Source of the DNA: Prunus persica | Taxonomy: Eukaryota; Streptophyta; Magnoliopsida; Rosales; Rosaceae | Assembly: GCF_000346465.2 (NCBI RefSeq) | Contig: NC_034011.1 | Span: forward strand, 19,943,928 to 20,007,927 | Reading direction: 5' to 3' | DNA length: 64,000 nt | Part shown: positions 1 through 11,524 of the stretch, in pieces | Layout of the letters: every line of letters starts with the position of its first letter | Position numbering within the stretch: the first letter of the stretch is position 1 | Position numbers and translations under genes: made by a program | The notes under the pieces: model-generated | Databases searched by the model: none | Seen by the model: only the letters and a program-made list of their open reading frames with translations | Told to the model about the DNA's origin: nothing

Positions 1-542
1 GTGGATAATGAGGCAATCGGTCAAACTAATCAATTGCATTCATCAATGATAATGAGGCATGTAATGTTGTCAAACTAATAACATTCTTCCTACTTATCCA
101 CCACGGTGTCTTGTTAATTAGATGATTGGTTTGGTTGTGTGGTGTTGTTTAATTTAAGTCATCGCATTCATCAAGCACAAGTAGTCACGAGATTGATTCG
201 TGGTCCATAAAACGCAGCCACCACCAAAGGATGTGATTGATGACATTAATGTGATTTGCTCATAGTTTATAAAACGGACTGTGCTTTTCAATTTTTAAAA
301 AAATCACTTATAATCTCAAAAAAACAATAATAAAGTAGGCATTTTGAACGAAAATACCGCAAAATTGCATTTACCGATCGCATTTTAACCTCATAATTGA
401 CATCGTCAAAACCCACCACAAAATTAAATATTATATTTAAAATATATAATATACAATTCAAGAATTAAAAAAAATAAAAAAGATAGCCATTTGTTGGGCA
501 TGCCAACACTCATGCATTGCTTATGCGCCAAACCAAAGCCTG
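1..542. other. AT-rich intergenic DNA
   Basis: No coding stretch, RNA gene or clear repeat is visible. The DNA is AT-rich, with poly(A) runs near 295-330 and 465-480. Short reading frames here have low-complexity translations and are not credible genes. Confidence 0.6.
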
Positions 543-798
543 TTTTTTTCTTTATTTTTTTATTTTTTATTTTTTACTTCTTTTTCTTCTCCCTCTCTCT
601 ATTTTTTTCGATCTCTCTTTTCTTTCTTTTTCCTTCTCCTCTTCTTTTCTCTTTCTATTTTTCCTACTTCTTCCTCTCTCCGTCGCTTTCCATCTCTCAT
701 CTCTAACTTCTTCTCTACCTCTATCTTTCTTTCTTTCTTCCTCTTTCTTCCTCTCTATGTCTGTTTCCATCTCTTCTCTCCCTCTTTCTTTTTTTTTA
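543..798. repeat. CT-rich low-complexity tract
   Basis: About 250 bases consist almost wholly of C and T on the + strand (runs of tttctt, cctctc). Reading frames on both strands encode only F/S/L-rich or K/R/E-rich low-complexity strings, as expected of a polypyrimidine tract. I see no coding evidence. Confidence 0.8.
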
Positions 799-809
799 GG
801 CCTAGTTAG

Positions 810-1025
810 GGTGGTGGATTTTCTGGGATTGCTTGGATTGTTTAGGCCCAAAACAACACAATCGGTGGATACCGTTGTGGACATTGACCGATTTGCGATT
901 CCACCGAGTTGCGATTAACCTCAACTCTTTGGCTGGTTTGCGATCTCAAATAATGCAATACCGCGATTTCTCGGGCGGTTTGCGATTTACATGAAATTTT
1001 GAGGTTACAGTACCACATCCACCCC
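810..1025. mobile_element. Small hAT-like MITE (probable)
   Basis: The segment begins GGTGGTGG and ends ATCCACCCC, so its ends are inverted. It is flanked by the 8-base imperfect pair CTAGTTAG / TAAGTTAG. The interior repeats GCGATT/GCGGTTT-like words, as does the larger hAT element at 15804. An 8-bp target duplication and CCACCCC termini fit hAT MITEs. The target duplication has two mismatches, so this is tentative. Confidence 0.4.
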
Positions 1026-1756
1026 TAAGTTAGTTTTGGGGGAGAGAAAGAGAGATCGAGAGAGATCATCTTCTTCTTTGGTCCAAGCTACTTTTTCTCA
1101 GCAAGGAGATCTTCCCATTTAATTAAAAACTAAATCTTTTTATGAAAAAAAGTAGAAGAAAAAGTAGAAGAAGTAGCTACTAAAGGTGTTGTTCTTCTAG
1201 TTGTTTATATTCTTTGTTATGTTGTGGAAATTAGAAGGAAGAAGGATAAAGGAGCGGAGAGCGACTGGGGAAGTCGCTTGGGCTGGTGTTGCTAGGGAGA
1301 GTTGGATCTGAGTAGGGTTTTTTTTTTTTGTTTTTTGTTTTGTTTTTTTATATTTTTTTTATATATAATTTTATTTTTAAAGCATAGAGAAGAAAGATTT
1401 TTTATTATTAATTTTTCCAATATATATATATAATTAAACAAGTAATTACATTATTTTATTATATATTTAATTCAGTTTAAACAAAAAAAAAAGGGTCATT
1501 CACATGACACATCATCACTTGTTGTAAAAAGATTAAAATACCCATGTCACGTCATCAAAATTAACAGAGTTATAATAGAGATAACGGAAGGGGATAAAGT
1601 GGAACACGAAATCACGATCAAGGGGGGTTAAGTAGGTCATTTTAATTTGGGAAGATAAAATGAGATTTGACCGAAGTTTCAGGGAGTACTGCAATAAATA
1701 GGCCATTCTCTTAAGCAAAATATAATTCTTTATTTTTTTTCTTTTTGAAAACATAA
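1026..1756. other. Intergenic, nothing recognised
   Basis: AT-rich DNA with homopolymer runs. A minus-strand reading frame at 1533-1754 has no recognisable domain and lies in low-complexity sequence. Confidence 0.5.
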
Positions 1757-2045
1757 TCTATATATAGAAATCAAAAGGCAGAGAATGGTGAAACATTCAA
1801 AATACCAGAAAATGCCCTTGGTTAATGCAAACATTAAGAATTCAAATTATTAATTAAATGAGGATAATATGGTAAATTCACACTTTTTCATATTTAAAAA
1901 AATTAAAAGAAAAAGAAAAAACAGATAATAGATCCTATTTTTATGGAACACAACTACCCATTATCTTTTTTAATTCTAAAATAAATTTACTTATTTTTAA
2001 AAAAAAAACCTCTCGCAAGCGCGGAAGCGCGTGCGGAGAGGCTAG
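1757..2045 (+). mobile_element. Non-autonomous Helitron-like element, copy 1
   Basis: The element starts TCTATATATA directly after a host A. It ends CTAG (2042-2045), preceded by a GC-rich hairpin at 2009-2041 with arms of about 14 bases around a GGAA loop. A 5' TC, a 3' CTRR and a 3'-terminal hairpin are Helitron hallmarks. There are no terminal inverted repeats and no target duplication. At 289 bp with no coding capacity it would depend on an autonomous partner. It abuts a second copy with no spacer. Confidence 0.65.
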
Positions 2046-2313
2046 TCTATATATAAAGAAAAAGGCAGAGAATGATAAAACATTAAAAATACAAGAAAAT
2101 GCCACTGATTAATGCAAACATTAAGAATTAAAATTATTAATTAAATAAGGATAATATGGTAAATTCATACGTTTTCATATTTAAAAAAAATCAAATGATG
2201 GATCCTATTTTTACGGAACACAACTACCCACTATTTTTTAAATTCTAAAATAAATTTAAATTTTTTTAAAAAAAAGCCTCTTGCAAATATTGAAGCGCGT
2301 GCGAAGAGGCTAG
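2046..2313 (+). mobile_element. Non-autonomous Helitron-like element, copy 2
   Basis: This is a 268-bp relative of the element at 1757 and is similar along its whole length (shared words such as TTAATGCAAACATTAAGAAT). It starts TCTATATATA at the base after copy 1's terminal CTAG and itself ends CTAG at 2310-2313, followed by a host T. The hairpin before the end is more decayed than in copy 1. The outer flanks are A and T, the usual Helitron insertion dinucleotide. Confidence 0.65.
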
Positions 2314-2887
2314 TATTACTTAAAAATGAAATCTTATGTAAGAGTCTCTTTGTAAAGTGTAAGCGTAAGAAATGAATTTTCGTTTCAAGCGGTTCAATTT
2401 TAGGTGGGAATTCGTTTGTAAAAAATAATATATATATAAATTAAACAAAACTTCGGCACTAATTGTTTTGCAAATCAAGAACTCAAACTTCCTCCAAGTA
2501 AGGCTCCAAGGGGGAGTATGTACGCAACGAGATATACACTTGAAGGGGTGATTCTGTCCATCCAATTTAAATTTTGGCTAAGGTTAAACTTCGACTAGTT
2601 TAAAATAGAAAACTAATAAATTTATCATATTTTCTCTTCATATAATGTCATAGTTAACGTGTGTTTATCAAAGTAATTAATATGGTCATCATCATATCAT
2701 CTCATGTCATATCAAAGTAAGTAATACATTGCTCTAAGCATTTTGGGGTTTAAATTTAGTAATTTTACACAAAGCAAGCAGAGGAAAACAGAGGCCTAGC
2801 TAACTGCCAACCAACCAAACAATATCACAATCCACAAATTAGGAGGGAAAGTTCAGCAGAGTAGCTCATTCACCGCCTACCATTACC
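2314..2887. other. Upstream region of the PPR gene
   Basis: AT-rich spacer. No clear TATA box was fixed. The 120 bases before the PPR start codon are A/C-rich and could be 5' leader. Confidence 0.4.
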
Positions 2888-5356
2888 ATGGCCTTCTCTG
2901 CTCTTCCTCTACCTCTCTCCACACCCTCTCCCTCCACTCAAACCTCAATAGCCAACCCTCCTGAAAACCTCTCGTCCTCAGCCCTCCCACTCCCAAAACT
3001 CAAAACCCCAACCATTCGCTCCCGCCTCAGCAAACTCTGCCAAGAAGGCCAACCTCTCCTTGCCCGCCAATTGTTTGATACTCTTCCTCGCCCAACAACC
3101 GTTCTCTGGAACACCATCATCATTGGGTTCATTTGCAACAACATGCCCAATGAAGCCCTTTTGTTCTATGCCCAGATGAAGGCCTCCTCTCCCCACATCA
3201 AGTCTGACTCGTACACTTATTCTTCTACCCTGAAAGCGTGCGCTGATACCCGCAATTTCAAGATGGGTAAAGCCCTGCATTGCCATGTTCTTCGGTGCCT
3301 ACCGAATCCCAGCAGGATTGTGTGCAATTCACTTTTGAATATGTACTCTGCTTGCTATAATGACTTTGATTATTCCGAGTATGATTTAGTACGTAGAGTG
3401 TTTGATACAATGCGTAAGAGAAACGTGGTTGCGTGGAATACGTTGGTTTCATGGTATGTTAAGACTCAGAGATATGCAGAAGCAGTCAAGCAATTTAAGA
3501 TGATGATGAGAATGAGAATAACACCGAGTGCTGTCAGTTTTGTCAATGTTTTCCCTGCCCTTTCCGCTATGGGAGACTATAAAAATGCGAATGTTTTATA
3601 TGGTATGCTTCTTAGATTGGGTGATGAATATGTGAATGACTTGTTTGCCGTGAGCTCAGCCACATTTATGTATGGCGAACTTGGTTGCCTTGATTATGCT
3701 AGGAAGATTTTTGACCATTGTTTAGAGAGAAACACAGAGATTTGGAACACCATGATTGGGGCGTATGTTCAAAATAACCTTCCTATTGAAGCAATCAGCC
3801 TTTTGTTTCAAGCTGTGAAGTCAGAACAGGCTATTCTTGATGAGGTGACTTTTCTTTCAGCTTTAACTGCATGTTCACAGTTTCAACAGTTGGAATTAGC
3901 TGGACAACTACATGCTTTTATTATCAAGCATTTGAGAGTGATGCCCGTTATTTTACAAAATGCAACTATCGTGATGTATTCAAGGTGCAATTCTGTTGAG
4001 ATGTCTTTCAAAATATTTCATAAAATGCCTGAGAGGGATGTTGTTTCGTGGAATACTATGGTTTCTGCATTCGTTCAAAATGGGTTAGATGATGAAGCTT
4101 TAATGCTTGTTTCTGAGATGCAAAAGCAACAGTTTATGATTGATTCCGTAACTGTAACTGCTCTACTTTCGGCTTCATCAAATCTTAGAAACCTGGATAT
4201 TGGAAAGCAGACCCATGCTTATCTTATTAGGCACGGAATACAATTTGAGGGGATGGAAAGTTATCTCATTGACATGTATGCTAAATCTGGTTCAGTAAGG
4301 ATTGCAGAACGAATTTTCAAAACAGAGTATACCCATGATAGAGATCAGGCCACTTGGAATTCTATGATTGCTGGATACACACAGAATGGGCTAACTGAAG
4401 AAGCTTTTGTTGTCTTTAGGCAGATGCTTGAGCAGAATCTAATACCAAATGCTGTCACCTTAGCATCAATTCTCCCAGCTTGTAATCCAGTGGGAAACAT
4501 AGATATGGGTAAGCAGCTCCATGCGTTCTCTATCCGCCAGTACCTTGACCAAAATGTATTTGTCGGAACTGCCCTAATTGATGTGTACTCCAAATGTGGC
4601 GCAATCACTTATGCTGAAAATGTATTTACTGGAACCCATGAGAAGAATTCTGTCACATACACCACAATGATACTGGGATATGGTCAACATGGAATGGGTG
4701 AGAGAGCTCTCTCTTTGTTTCACTCAATGCAGAGATCTGGCATTGTACCTGATGCCATTACCTTTGTTGCAGTCTTGTCTGCCTGTAGTTATGCTGGTTT
4801 GGTTGATGAAGGTCTTTCTATATATGATTCAATGAAAAGGGAGTACAATATTAAACCATTAACGGCACACTATTGTTGTATAGCAGACATGTTAGGGAGA
4901 GTTGGAAGAGTGGTTGAAGCTTATGAATTTGTCAAAGGGTTGGGTGAAGAGGGTGATGTGACGGAAATTTGGGGATCACTCCTTGGGGCGTGCAGAATTC
5001 ATAAACATTTTGAATTGGGAAAGATTGTTGCTGAGAAATTGCTTGAAATAGAGGCAGGAAATGGCAAGACTGGCTACCATGTCTTGCTCTCAAATATTTA
5101 TGCCGAGGAAGGAAAGTGGGAAAATGTTGACAGAGTGAGGAAACAAATGAGGGAAAAAGGCTTGAGAAAGGAGACTGGATGTAGTTGGATTGAGATTACC
5201 GGTTTTCTGAACTGTTTTGTGTCTAGGGACCAAAAGCACCCCCAGTGTGATGAGATATATGATATGTTGGAGGAATTGACTACGACGATGAAAGATACTG
5301 GTTATAGGCCTTCTCTCAGTTCCCCTCTAGATGCAATCATGGAGCCTAATGAGTGA
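2888..5356 (+). CDS. PLS-class pentatricopeptide repeat protein, At3g22150 (AEF1/MPR25) orthologue
   Basis: Intronless gene for an 822-residue organellar RNA-binding protein. The first ~50 residues are rich in Ser, Pro, Thr and Leu, like a transit peptide. PPR repeats follow throughout, with typical words such as VVSWNTMVSAFVQNGLDDEA, ATWNSMIAGYTQNG and NAVTLASILPAC. The C-terminal ~100 residues form an E-type extension (GCSWIEITGFLNCFVSRDQ) with no DYW deaminase domain. The wording and length match Arabidopsis At3g22150 as I remember it. That protein (AEF1; MPR25 in rice) is a C-to-U editing factor for organellar transcripts. E-class proteins need a deaminase supplied in trans. The start codon begins the conserved Ser/Pro-rich leader. 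The gene is intact and single-copy here, but its 3' flank is duplicated at 15165-17062. Confidence 0.9.
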   Translation: MAFSALPLPLSTPSPSTQTSIANPPENLSSSALPLPKLKTPTIRSRLSKLCQEGQPLLARQLFDTLPRPTTVLWNTIIIGFICNNMPNEALLFYAQMKASSPHIKSDSYTYSSTLKACADTRNFKMGKALHCHVLRCLPNPSRIVCNSLLNMYSACYNDFDYSEYDLVRRVFDTMRKRNVVAWNTLVSWYVKTQRYAEAVKQFKMMMRMRITPSAVSFVNVFPALSAMGDYKNANVLYGMLLRLGDEYVNDLFAVSSATFMYGELGCLDYARKIFDHCLERNTEIWNTMIGAYVQNNLPIEAISLLFQAVKSEQAILDEVTFLSALTACSQFQQLELAGQLHAFIIKHLRVMPVILQNATIVMYSRCNSVEMSFKIFHKMPERDVVSWNTMVSAFVQNGLDDEALMLVSEMQKQQFMIDSVTVTALLSASSNLRNLDIGKQTHAYLIRHGIQFEGMESYLIDMYAKSGSVRIAERIFKTEYTHDRDQATWNSMIAGYTQNGLTEEAFVVFRQMLEQNLIPNAVTLASILPACNPVGNIDMGKQLHAFSIRQYLDQNVFVGTALIDVYSKCGAITYAENVFTGTHEKNSVTYTTMILGYGQHGMGERALSLFHSMQRSGIVPDAITFVAVLSACSYAGLVDEGLSIYDSMKREYNIKPLTAHYCCIADMLGRVGRVVEAYEFVKGLGEEGDVTEIWGSLLGACRIHKHFELGKIVAEKLLEIEAGNGKTGYHVLLSNIYAEEGKWENVDRVRKQMREKGLRKETGCSWIEITGFLNCFVSRDQKHPQCDEIYDMLEELTTTMKDTGYRPSLSSPLDAIMEPNE

Positions 5357-5418
5357 TGAAGCATACTGGATAAAGAATTGTTGCCATCTTATGCTTTCAT
5401 TCAATGTGGTGGACTACT

Positions 5419-6208
5419 TCAACAAATCTGCTTGTAAAGTATCCACCATCTGGTGGTGTACTTATCACAGCATCCACAACTCCTTTCCAGGCTCCATAAC
5501 AAGAAGTGATATATTCCGTGAAAGACAGTGTTCATGTAACTTGCTTTGGATCAATCATTTGTCCCTGTGGACACGACAGTAATCCTTTTTCAGATGCTTT
5601 TCCTCTAGCTCCCAAAAAGGACATATGGACTGGATTAAATGGTTCAATCTTCGTAAAATAATGGATGGTCCGGTTTGTCCCAAGGGAGATAGCTAGTTAT
5701 GGACAACTATTATATTGGCTGCTTTCTGGCAAGTATATTGGCATGTCTTGTTAATTGATTTTAACTTCATCTTAGGTTTATGTTATCCAACACGACACTT
5801 GTATTTACAGATGGAACTCTACTGTTATGCTAATTTGGATTTTGGGCAGGTCAGCAGTTGTCCAAAGCAGGTTTTCTCAGATGGTGCTCACGTCTGTCCA
5901 TATGGCCTTTGGTAGTGTACTTGGACACTGGGATCTGGGCCAGAGTAATGTAATAAGCTGCCATCTCGGAAAGGCATTATCCATATTATTCAGGTCAGTT
6001 AAAAAGCATGTTTTTTGTCTATAGTAGTGTTGTGCATGGTCATGACTCATAAACTTAGTTAAATGATTCTTTGATCTTTGATGGAATACCCTGCATGAGT
6101 AGTGGCTCTTTTCTTCCATTTGGCTTAGTATTGAGCGTGCCCTGTATTATATTGGTCGCTCTTCTTCCAAGAAGTCTTGAAAATGTTTTATGTTTTGTGC
6201 TCTGTAGC
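5419..6208. repeat. Segmental duplication, copy A (PPR 3' flank)
   Basis: Starting about 60 bp after the PPR stop codon, this ~790-bp segment is repeated nearly word for word at 15165-17062. There it is interrupted by a hAT element. It may include the PPR 3' UTR. The hAT target site is intact here as GAATACCC at 6084-6091. Short frames inside do not look like a protein. Confidence 0.85.
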
Positions 6209-7406
6209 ACTTAGAAGGCTATTATAACTGCTTAAATTATGAGACCCAGATATAGAACAGGCCATCTTGACGGTTCTATTTCACCCTCAAATCAGACCAG
6301 TTTGCATTTGCCCTGGGAGGATAAATTGGTCAAAGAAGCTATTTTTCCTTAAATTTGGGCCTTTCTATTTTTTGTTTGTTTTTCTTAATGTTGGTTTAGA
6401 ACAAAATAATAAGTACTAGTTCCTTCATAAACAACTAAAAATAATAATATTTCGTATTTTTTAAGAATAATTTGGCAATAATAATTTAAGAAGGGTGCGT
6501 GCTAAATTGCCGATAAGTGTATGTAGATATGAATTTGCAGCATGATAAATTTTTCCCATGAAGGCCACCAGAAATGTTTGTTAAGGAATTCAGTAATGTG
6601 TTATCTGTAATTTATGAGATGAGCACGGTATATATTTGTTACCTTGCATTCTTATACTTTAATGTTACATATATGGTTAAAATGAAGTACAGATACGAAT
6701 CATGTTCTTCAGCTCCTAAAAAATATTAAATTGCTCGAATGGTTACAGAGTCACATACCGCCATGAACGGTAACTGTTCATTCTTTTGGAGGTGAAAATG
6801 GTCATAATTCCGAAAATGAAAAATTGTAATTTGTGTCACAGGGCACCTGAGGAAAGCATATATGACCGTGGGACTCTCCATCAAGAACTTAAACAGAGAA
6901 CTATGTTTTCCTTTGGCCATTAAAGTGAGTTCTGGTGGTACAGCCGGGCATTTTCCTCTCTGCAGAAATGGGAGGAAGTCGTTTGACTAGGTACTCTTAT
7001 TGATTTATTTACTTTGTATAACTTCACTATCTTCTACGCACTATGTTTTCTTTGTTGCCAAGATTTCACAGATTCTTTTGCCAATTTTAAATTTGTTGTG
7101 CTGTGCGGAGATGATTCTTCACCTTTTTACTTAAAAGACCATATGATTTTATGAAAATTCTATGGTATTGGACTTTACCGCTTTGCCCCTTTTCCGTTTG
7201 AAGATGAAATCCAATTGCTTGCTTACTTTCATGTTAACTATAAGCACCGTTGCGTGGTAATCCAGGATTCATCAGGGCTCACAAACCAATGGTCGGAGGG
7301 CCCCCACATTTGTTCTTTAGTTTGGTCTCTAAGTCTTTCTGGAAACTACTTCCTCAACAAGACAACACGAAAGCTTTGGGACAATAAGACCGACTTTTCT
7401 ACAGAA
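6209..7406. other. Intergenic before the first UGT
   Basis: No protein domain or RNA gene was recognised. The last ~400 bp act as upstream region of the UGT at 7631. Confidence 0.5.
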
Positions 7407-7428
7407 TGCCAGCAAAGGCATGACATCA
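7407..7428 (+). promoter_or_regulatory. Shared UGT promoter motif, copy 1
   Basis: TGCCAGCAAAGGCA followed at once by TGACATCA, about 200 bp before the UGT start. The first part is an imperfect palindrome; the second is one base away from the bZIP core TGACGTCA. The same composite recurs before most UGT genes in this window. Confidence 0.6.
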
Positions 7429-7518
7429 CTTTCTTGGCTCGGCCAAGGAAAGTTCCAAGAATTGAGCGGTCTATAGGAAACACCAAAATCCATGTGCATG
7501 CATTGATGCAGCACATGA

Positions 7519-7529
7519 TATATATAAAA
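7519..7529 (+). promoter_or_regulatory. TATA box of UGT at 7631
   Basis: TATATATAAAA lies about 100 bp upstream of the start codon and downstream of the composite motif, a plausible core promoter position. Confidence 0.6.
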
Positions 7530-7630
7530 GCTCCAGATCGTCCTAATCCATCTTCACAAGTCACAAGTGAAAGCTTGAACTAGAACCATCTCTCTAATTT
7601 CTATCTGAGTTCCTTCGTGTTGTCTCCAAA

Positions 7631-9052
7631 ATGAAGAAAGCTGCAGAGCTAGTTTTCATTCCTTCCCCAGGTGTTGGCCATCTCGTGTCTGCAGTCGAGA
7701 TTGCGAAGCTCTTGGTTGCTCGAGACGACCAACTTTTCATCACAGTGCTCACCATGAAGCTACCTTTCGACTGCATGCCCAAGGGTACTGTTGATGCCTA
7801 CACAGACTCCATGTCACAACGTATCAAGTTCGTCGATCTCCCGGAGGAAGCCATAGAGACTCGGGGCATCAACCCTAACCTCTTCCTCAAGTTTTTCATT
7901 GAGAATCATAAGGCCCACGTTAAAGATGCTGTCACCAAACTCACTGAGTCAGATCAGTCCGATTCCAAGCCTAGGCTTGCTGGGTTTGTCGTCGACCTGT
8001 TCTGCACCTCTATGATAGACGTGGCCGATGAATTTGGGGTTCCTACGTACATCTTCTTCACGTCCAGCGCAGGGTTTCTTGGTCTCATGTTTCACCTCCA
8101 AACCCTTCATGATGAGCAGAACAAGGACTGCATTGAGTTCAAGGACTCGGACGCTGAGTTGGTTGTGCCGAGTTTTGTCAACCCATTGCCTGCTGGATCA
8201 GTCTTACCTGGTGTGTTTCTGGACAAGCATGGCGCCGCTGAATTCATCAACCATGCCAGAAGGTTTAGAGAAACCAAGGGTATTTTGGTAAACACATTCA
8301 TTGAGCTAGAATCGCATGCCCTTCACTCTATTTCTGACGAGGGCAAAACTCCACCCCTGTACCCAGTGGGACCCATACTGAACTTGAAGAGTGACGATAA
8401 CCATAAAGGTTCGGAGATCTTAAAGTGGCTTGATGATCAGCCTCCGTCGTCTGTAGTGTTCCTCTGCTTTGGGAGCATGGGAAGCTTTGGTGAGGACCAG
8501 GTGAGAGAGATAGCGTGCGCGCTGGAGCACAGTGGGCTTCGGTTCTTGTGGTCCCTACGCCAGGCCCCACCAAAAGGGGTGGTTGCGTTCCCAAGTGATT
8601 ATGCAGATCACAAGGGGGTCTTGCCGGAAGGGTTCCTCGACCGGACGGTTGGGATTGGCAAGGTTATACGATGGGCTCCACAAGTGGCCATTTTATCTCA
8701 CCGGGCAATCGGAGGGTTCGTATCCCATTGCGGGTGGAATTCAACGCTGGAGAGTCTATGGCATGGTGTGCCGGTTGCCACATGGCCAATGTACGCGGAG
8801 CAACAACTAAATGCCTTTCAACTGGTGAGGGATTTGGGTTTGGCAGTGGAAATTAAGATGAGTTATAGGAGGGACGATCAAGTGGTGGTGAGTGCAGAGG
8901 AGATAGAGAGAGGAATAAAAGAGGTGATGGAGCATGATAGTGATCAAAGAAAGAGGGTTAAGGAGATGAGTGAGAAGTGCAAGAAAGCCTTGATGGACGG
9001 TGGATCCTCACACTCTTCATTGGGTCGTTTTATAGATCAGCTTTTCCTTTGA
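7631..9052 (+). CDS. UDP-glycosyltransferase, UGT71-like (array gene 1)
   Basis: Intact, intronless 473-residue family-1 glycosyltransferase (GT-B fold). Such enzymes move glucose from UDP-glucose to hydroxyls of small molecules in the cytosol. The N-terminal acceptor half carries the catalytic base His17 in PSPGVGH and its partner Asp122 in VVDLFC. The C-terminal half carries the 44-residue PSPG box at 348-391, beginning WAPQ, containing HCGWNS and ending in Gln391, the residue usually linked with UDP-glucose use. The word [12 protein letters not shown] marks the donor-domain entry. It starts [14 protein letters not shown], matching the usual UGT71 start. It is the most diverged of the intact genes and stands 8.9 kb from the next one. 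UGT71A members in Rosaceae act on flavonoids, dihydrochalcones or hormones; the acceptor here cannot be read from sequence. Confidence 0.92.
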   Translation: MKKAAELVFIPSPGVGHLVSAVEIAKLLVARDDQLFITVLTMKLPFDCMPKGTVDAYTDSMSQRIKFVDLPEEAIETRGINPNLFLKFFIENHKAHVKDAVTKLTESDQSDSKPRLAGFVVDLFCTSMIDVADEFGVPTYIFFTSSAGFLGLMFHLQTLHDEQNKDCIEFKDSDAELVVPSFVNPLPAGSVLPGVFLDKHGAAEFINHARRFRETKGILVNTFIELESHALHSISDEGKTPPLYPVGPILNLKSDDNHKGSEILKWLDDQPPSSVVFLCFGSMGSFGEDQVREIACALEHSGLRFLWSLRQAPPKGVVAFPSDYADHKGVLPEGFLDRTVGIGKVIRWAPQVAILSHRAIGGFVSHCGWNSTLESLWHGVPVATWPMYAEQQLNAFQLVRDLGLAVEIKMSYRRDDQVVVSAEEIERGIKEVMEHDSDQRKRVKEMSEKCKKALMDGGSSHSSLGRFIDQLFL

Positions 9053-10191
9053 CTCATTCGGGAGTCCAATTGGTAATTACTAGTTAATACGAGTTTATGA
9101 GTATTTTTGTACTAACTTGAAAGCAATGGAAGAGATGACTCTACTTTTTGTAGTGGTATTCTAATCTACTTCGACTTCTCGGAGGCCAAGCCAACAAGCA
9201 ATTTGTTATTTATCATTTTCGTCATAGTTTTTGTTAGTTGCTGATTTATTAGTTGTCTTCTTTACTATTTATTTTTCAGTCAACTTTCTAGCTACTTAAA
9301 GACAAGAAATTATAGCTAATGAACGAGTCTAATTCGATAAAAAATAATTTTAATTTGTAGAATAATGTTCTTAATTTGAACTCCTATGATATGGTGGTAG
9401 TGTGTATGTACCACCATATGCTAAAAAACAAAACAAAATATAGGCTAAGCTTCATGGTTGGTGCTTCTTTTTTCATTTTGCATTTTGCCTTTTTTTCATT
9501 TTGCCTTTTTTTCATTTGGATTAGACAGGAAGGCTTTCTACGATGATATTTTGTCTTGCTGTTCCCCTGAAGCTCACAGCATCTTTCTTTCAGCTGCTAT
9601 ATGCCAAAACAATGGTCCGGTTTATAATGCAATATTCTAGTTTACTATGACTGGTCGGGGCCCACAAATCATTGGCTGGGCTTCTTAGTAATTTTAGGCT
9701 TTGTTTGATATTCATATGTGTATATATATAGTCCTATTTTATTGACGAATTTTTTAAATAATTTTATTTGATGGACACTCTTTAGGTTTTTTTACGATTT
9801 TTTTTTCAACCATCTAAATAATCTATTTTTTAAGTCCACATTCATAGATTATCCTTGCAAATAATTAGACGAATCGGAAACCATTTCGATATCCAATTGT
9901 ATCCGACAAAATCAATGAACATAGTGCTTCAAGAAAGTACTAAAATTTCAATAACTCAATTCAATGGTCAAATGATATAGGATTCAAGTGATTTTTTGTA
10001 GAGATGATCTTTGAGTGATTATCTAAAAAATAGACAGTTTGGATTAGTAAAATACAATATGGAGTGGGTCTTACAATGGTGTTCCTCAAATAAAGGATCC
10101 CTCAATAAAAGCTATATATATATATATATATATTGAATTTTTAGATTTCAATTTAGGCGCAAAATTTCAAGTTTTCATATTTCAAGTTGGG
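9053..10191. other. Intergenic, AT-rich
   Basis: The ~90 bp after the stop codon probably hold the 3' UTR. A TA dinucleotide run lies near 10111-10130. The only long reading frame (9458-9640) is Phe-rich and featureless. Confidence 0.5.
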
Positions 10192-10459
10192 CTTACAAGA
10201 TTACAATGATGATGATGATGCTGATGGAGGCTTTGAACAACAACAACGAGGCCACGGCGCAGGAGGCTCTCGAGTTGTTGATCGAATTGGCCGGGACCTA
10301 CCCTAGGTTTCTCAGTCGACAGAGAGAGTAGGTTGGGGAGGTGCGGATCTGTAGGCATTAAGTCCAGGTTGGGACGGGTCTATGTGGGTGGGTTGATGGT
10401 AGATTTCTAAGGGTTGGGTGGGTTGATGGTAGATTTCTAAGGATTGGTTCAAGGTCGGC

Positions 10460-10512
<53 letters not shown>

Positions 10513-10628
10513 AAAGAGAATGAGTTTTATTTTTTTTTTATTTTTTTTATTTTTCACACATCATCCCCAATTAAATATTCCTAATTGAATTTATATATTT
10601 TTTAGGTCAAAATCCCTAATTAAATTTA
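10192..10628. repeat. Repeat unit X, left part (split by MULE insertion)
   Basis: This ~440-bp segment matches 24832-25241 (shared words include GATGGAGGCTTTGAACAAC and AGATTTCTAAGGGTTGG). The remainder of the unit resumes at 14839 after a 4.2-kb insertion. It includes a (GA)n tract. The unit is probably an old dispersed repeat; its class is not clear. Confidence 0.75.
10463..10504. repeat. (GA)n microsatellite
   Basis: About 21 uninterrupted GA dinucleotides. A shorter GA run occupies the same place in the paralogous repeat at 25063-25080. Confidence 0.95.
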
Positions 10629-11524
10629 GGGAGCTTTCATTTTAAGACATTATATAGTTTACGAATTTGGAAGATATGAATATAATTTTACCTAATTAGC
10701 ATAAGGCCAAAGATAAAAAAGTAATACCTACTTTTACCAAAATAGAATCAAAGAACATTAAAATCATAACATATGTCATTATGCCATTATTATCAAATTT
10801 TAGTATTTAGTTTTAAACCAAAACTTACAGCTGTCAAAACGATATCAAAAGACCCAAAACTTAACCAGAAACGACAGGCACTCAAATTGAATCATAACCC
10901 CTTTGCGCGACCTTTCGTCTTCAACTCTAGAAACCGCTTCAACAATTCCACAAAATTCCCCAAAATCTCAGACGATCGTTTGCACCAACAACGTCAAATA
11001 ACGATCGAAGCCAATTCTTCATTCTCTCTTTCAACAACAAAAAGGGTAAGGAAATCAACGCTCTAGTACCTACTCTTCATTCTTCGTTGTGCAATGTGAT
11101 TTAGGTTTTGGTTTCAAAACCTCTAAAAACTAAAAAATCACCAGAGAAAGAGAAAGAGAAAGAGCTTGCGAGAGGAACTTTTTTTTGCATTGCAGAAAAT
11201 GAAAACTGCACAGTTTAGTTTGTAGTTCTTTAGGGTTTAGACTTTCCTAATCGTTCCATTTGGCAATGAGACGAAGCTTGCGAGCGGAACTCTTTTTGGC
11301 ATCATTTGCAATGAGAGAAGAGAGCATATAACTGTTTTCTACATAGCAAAAAACATAAACTGCAGTGTAGTTTTTGGTTTATTTGTAGTTCTTGTTTAAC
11401 TATGCTGATCTTTCCATTTCATGTCAACTTGATGTACATTTTCTTTTTATATTTTGTGTTTGAATTGCTCCTATTATATTTCTATTATGTTTGACATTTT
11501 GCGTTTTGGATTGCTCTTTTTAAA

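Noticed and set aside
567..884. 105-residue K/R/E-rich minus-strand frame
   Set aside because: It is the complement of a CT-rich tract and has low-complexity composition with no domain.
8328..8594. Long antisense frames recurring inside every UGT gene (also at 18592, 26737, 28853, 30762, 37481)
   Set aside because: They recur because the UGT coding DNA is conserved and GC-rich in places. Their proteins have no domain and lie fully inside real genes.
10312..10557. 81-residue frame with a Leu-Ser repeat
   Set aside because: Translation of the (GA)n tract and flanking A-rich DNA.
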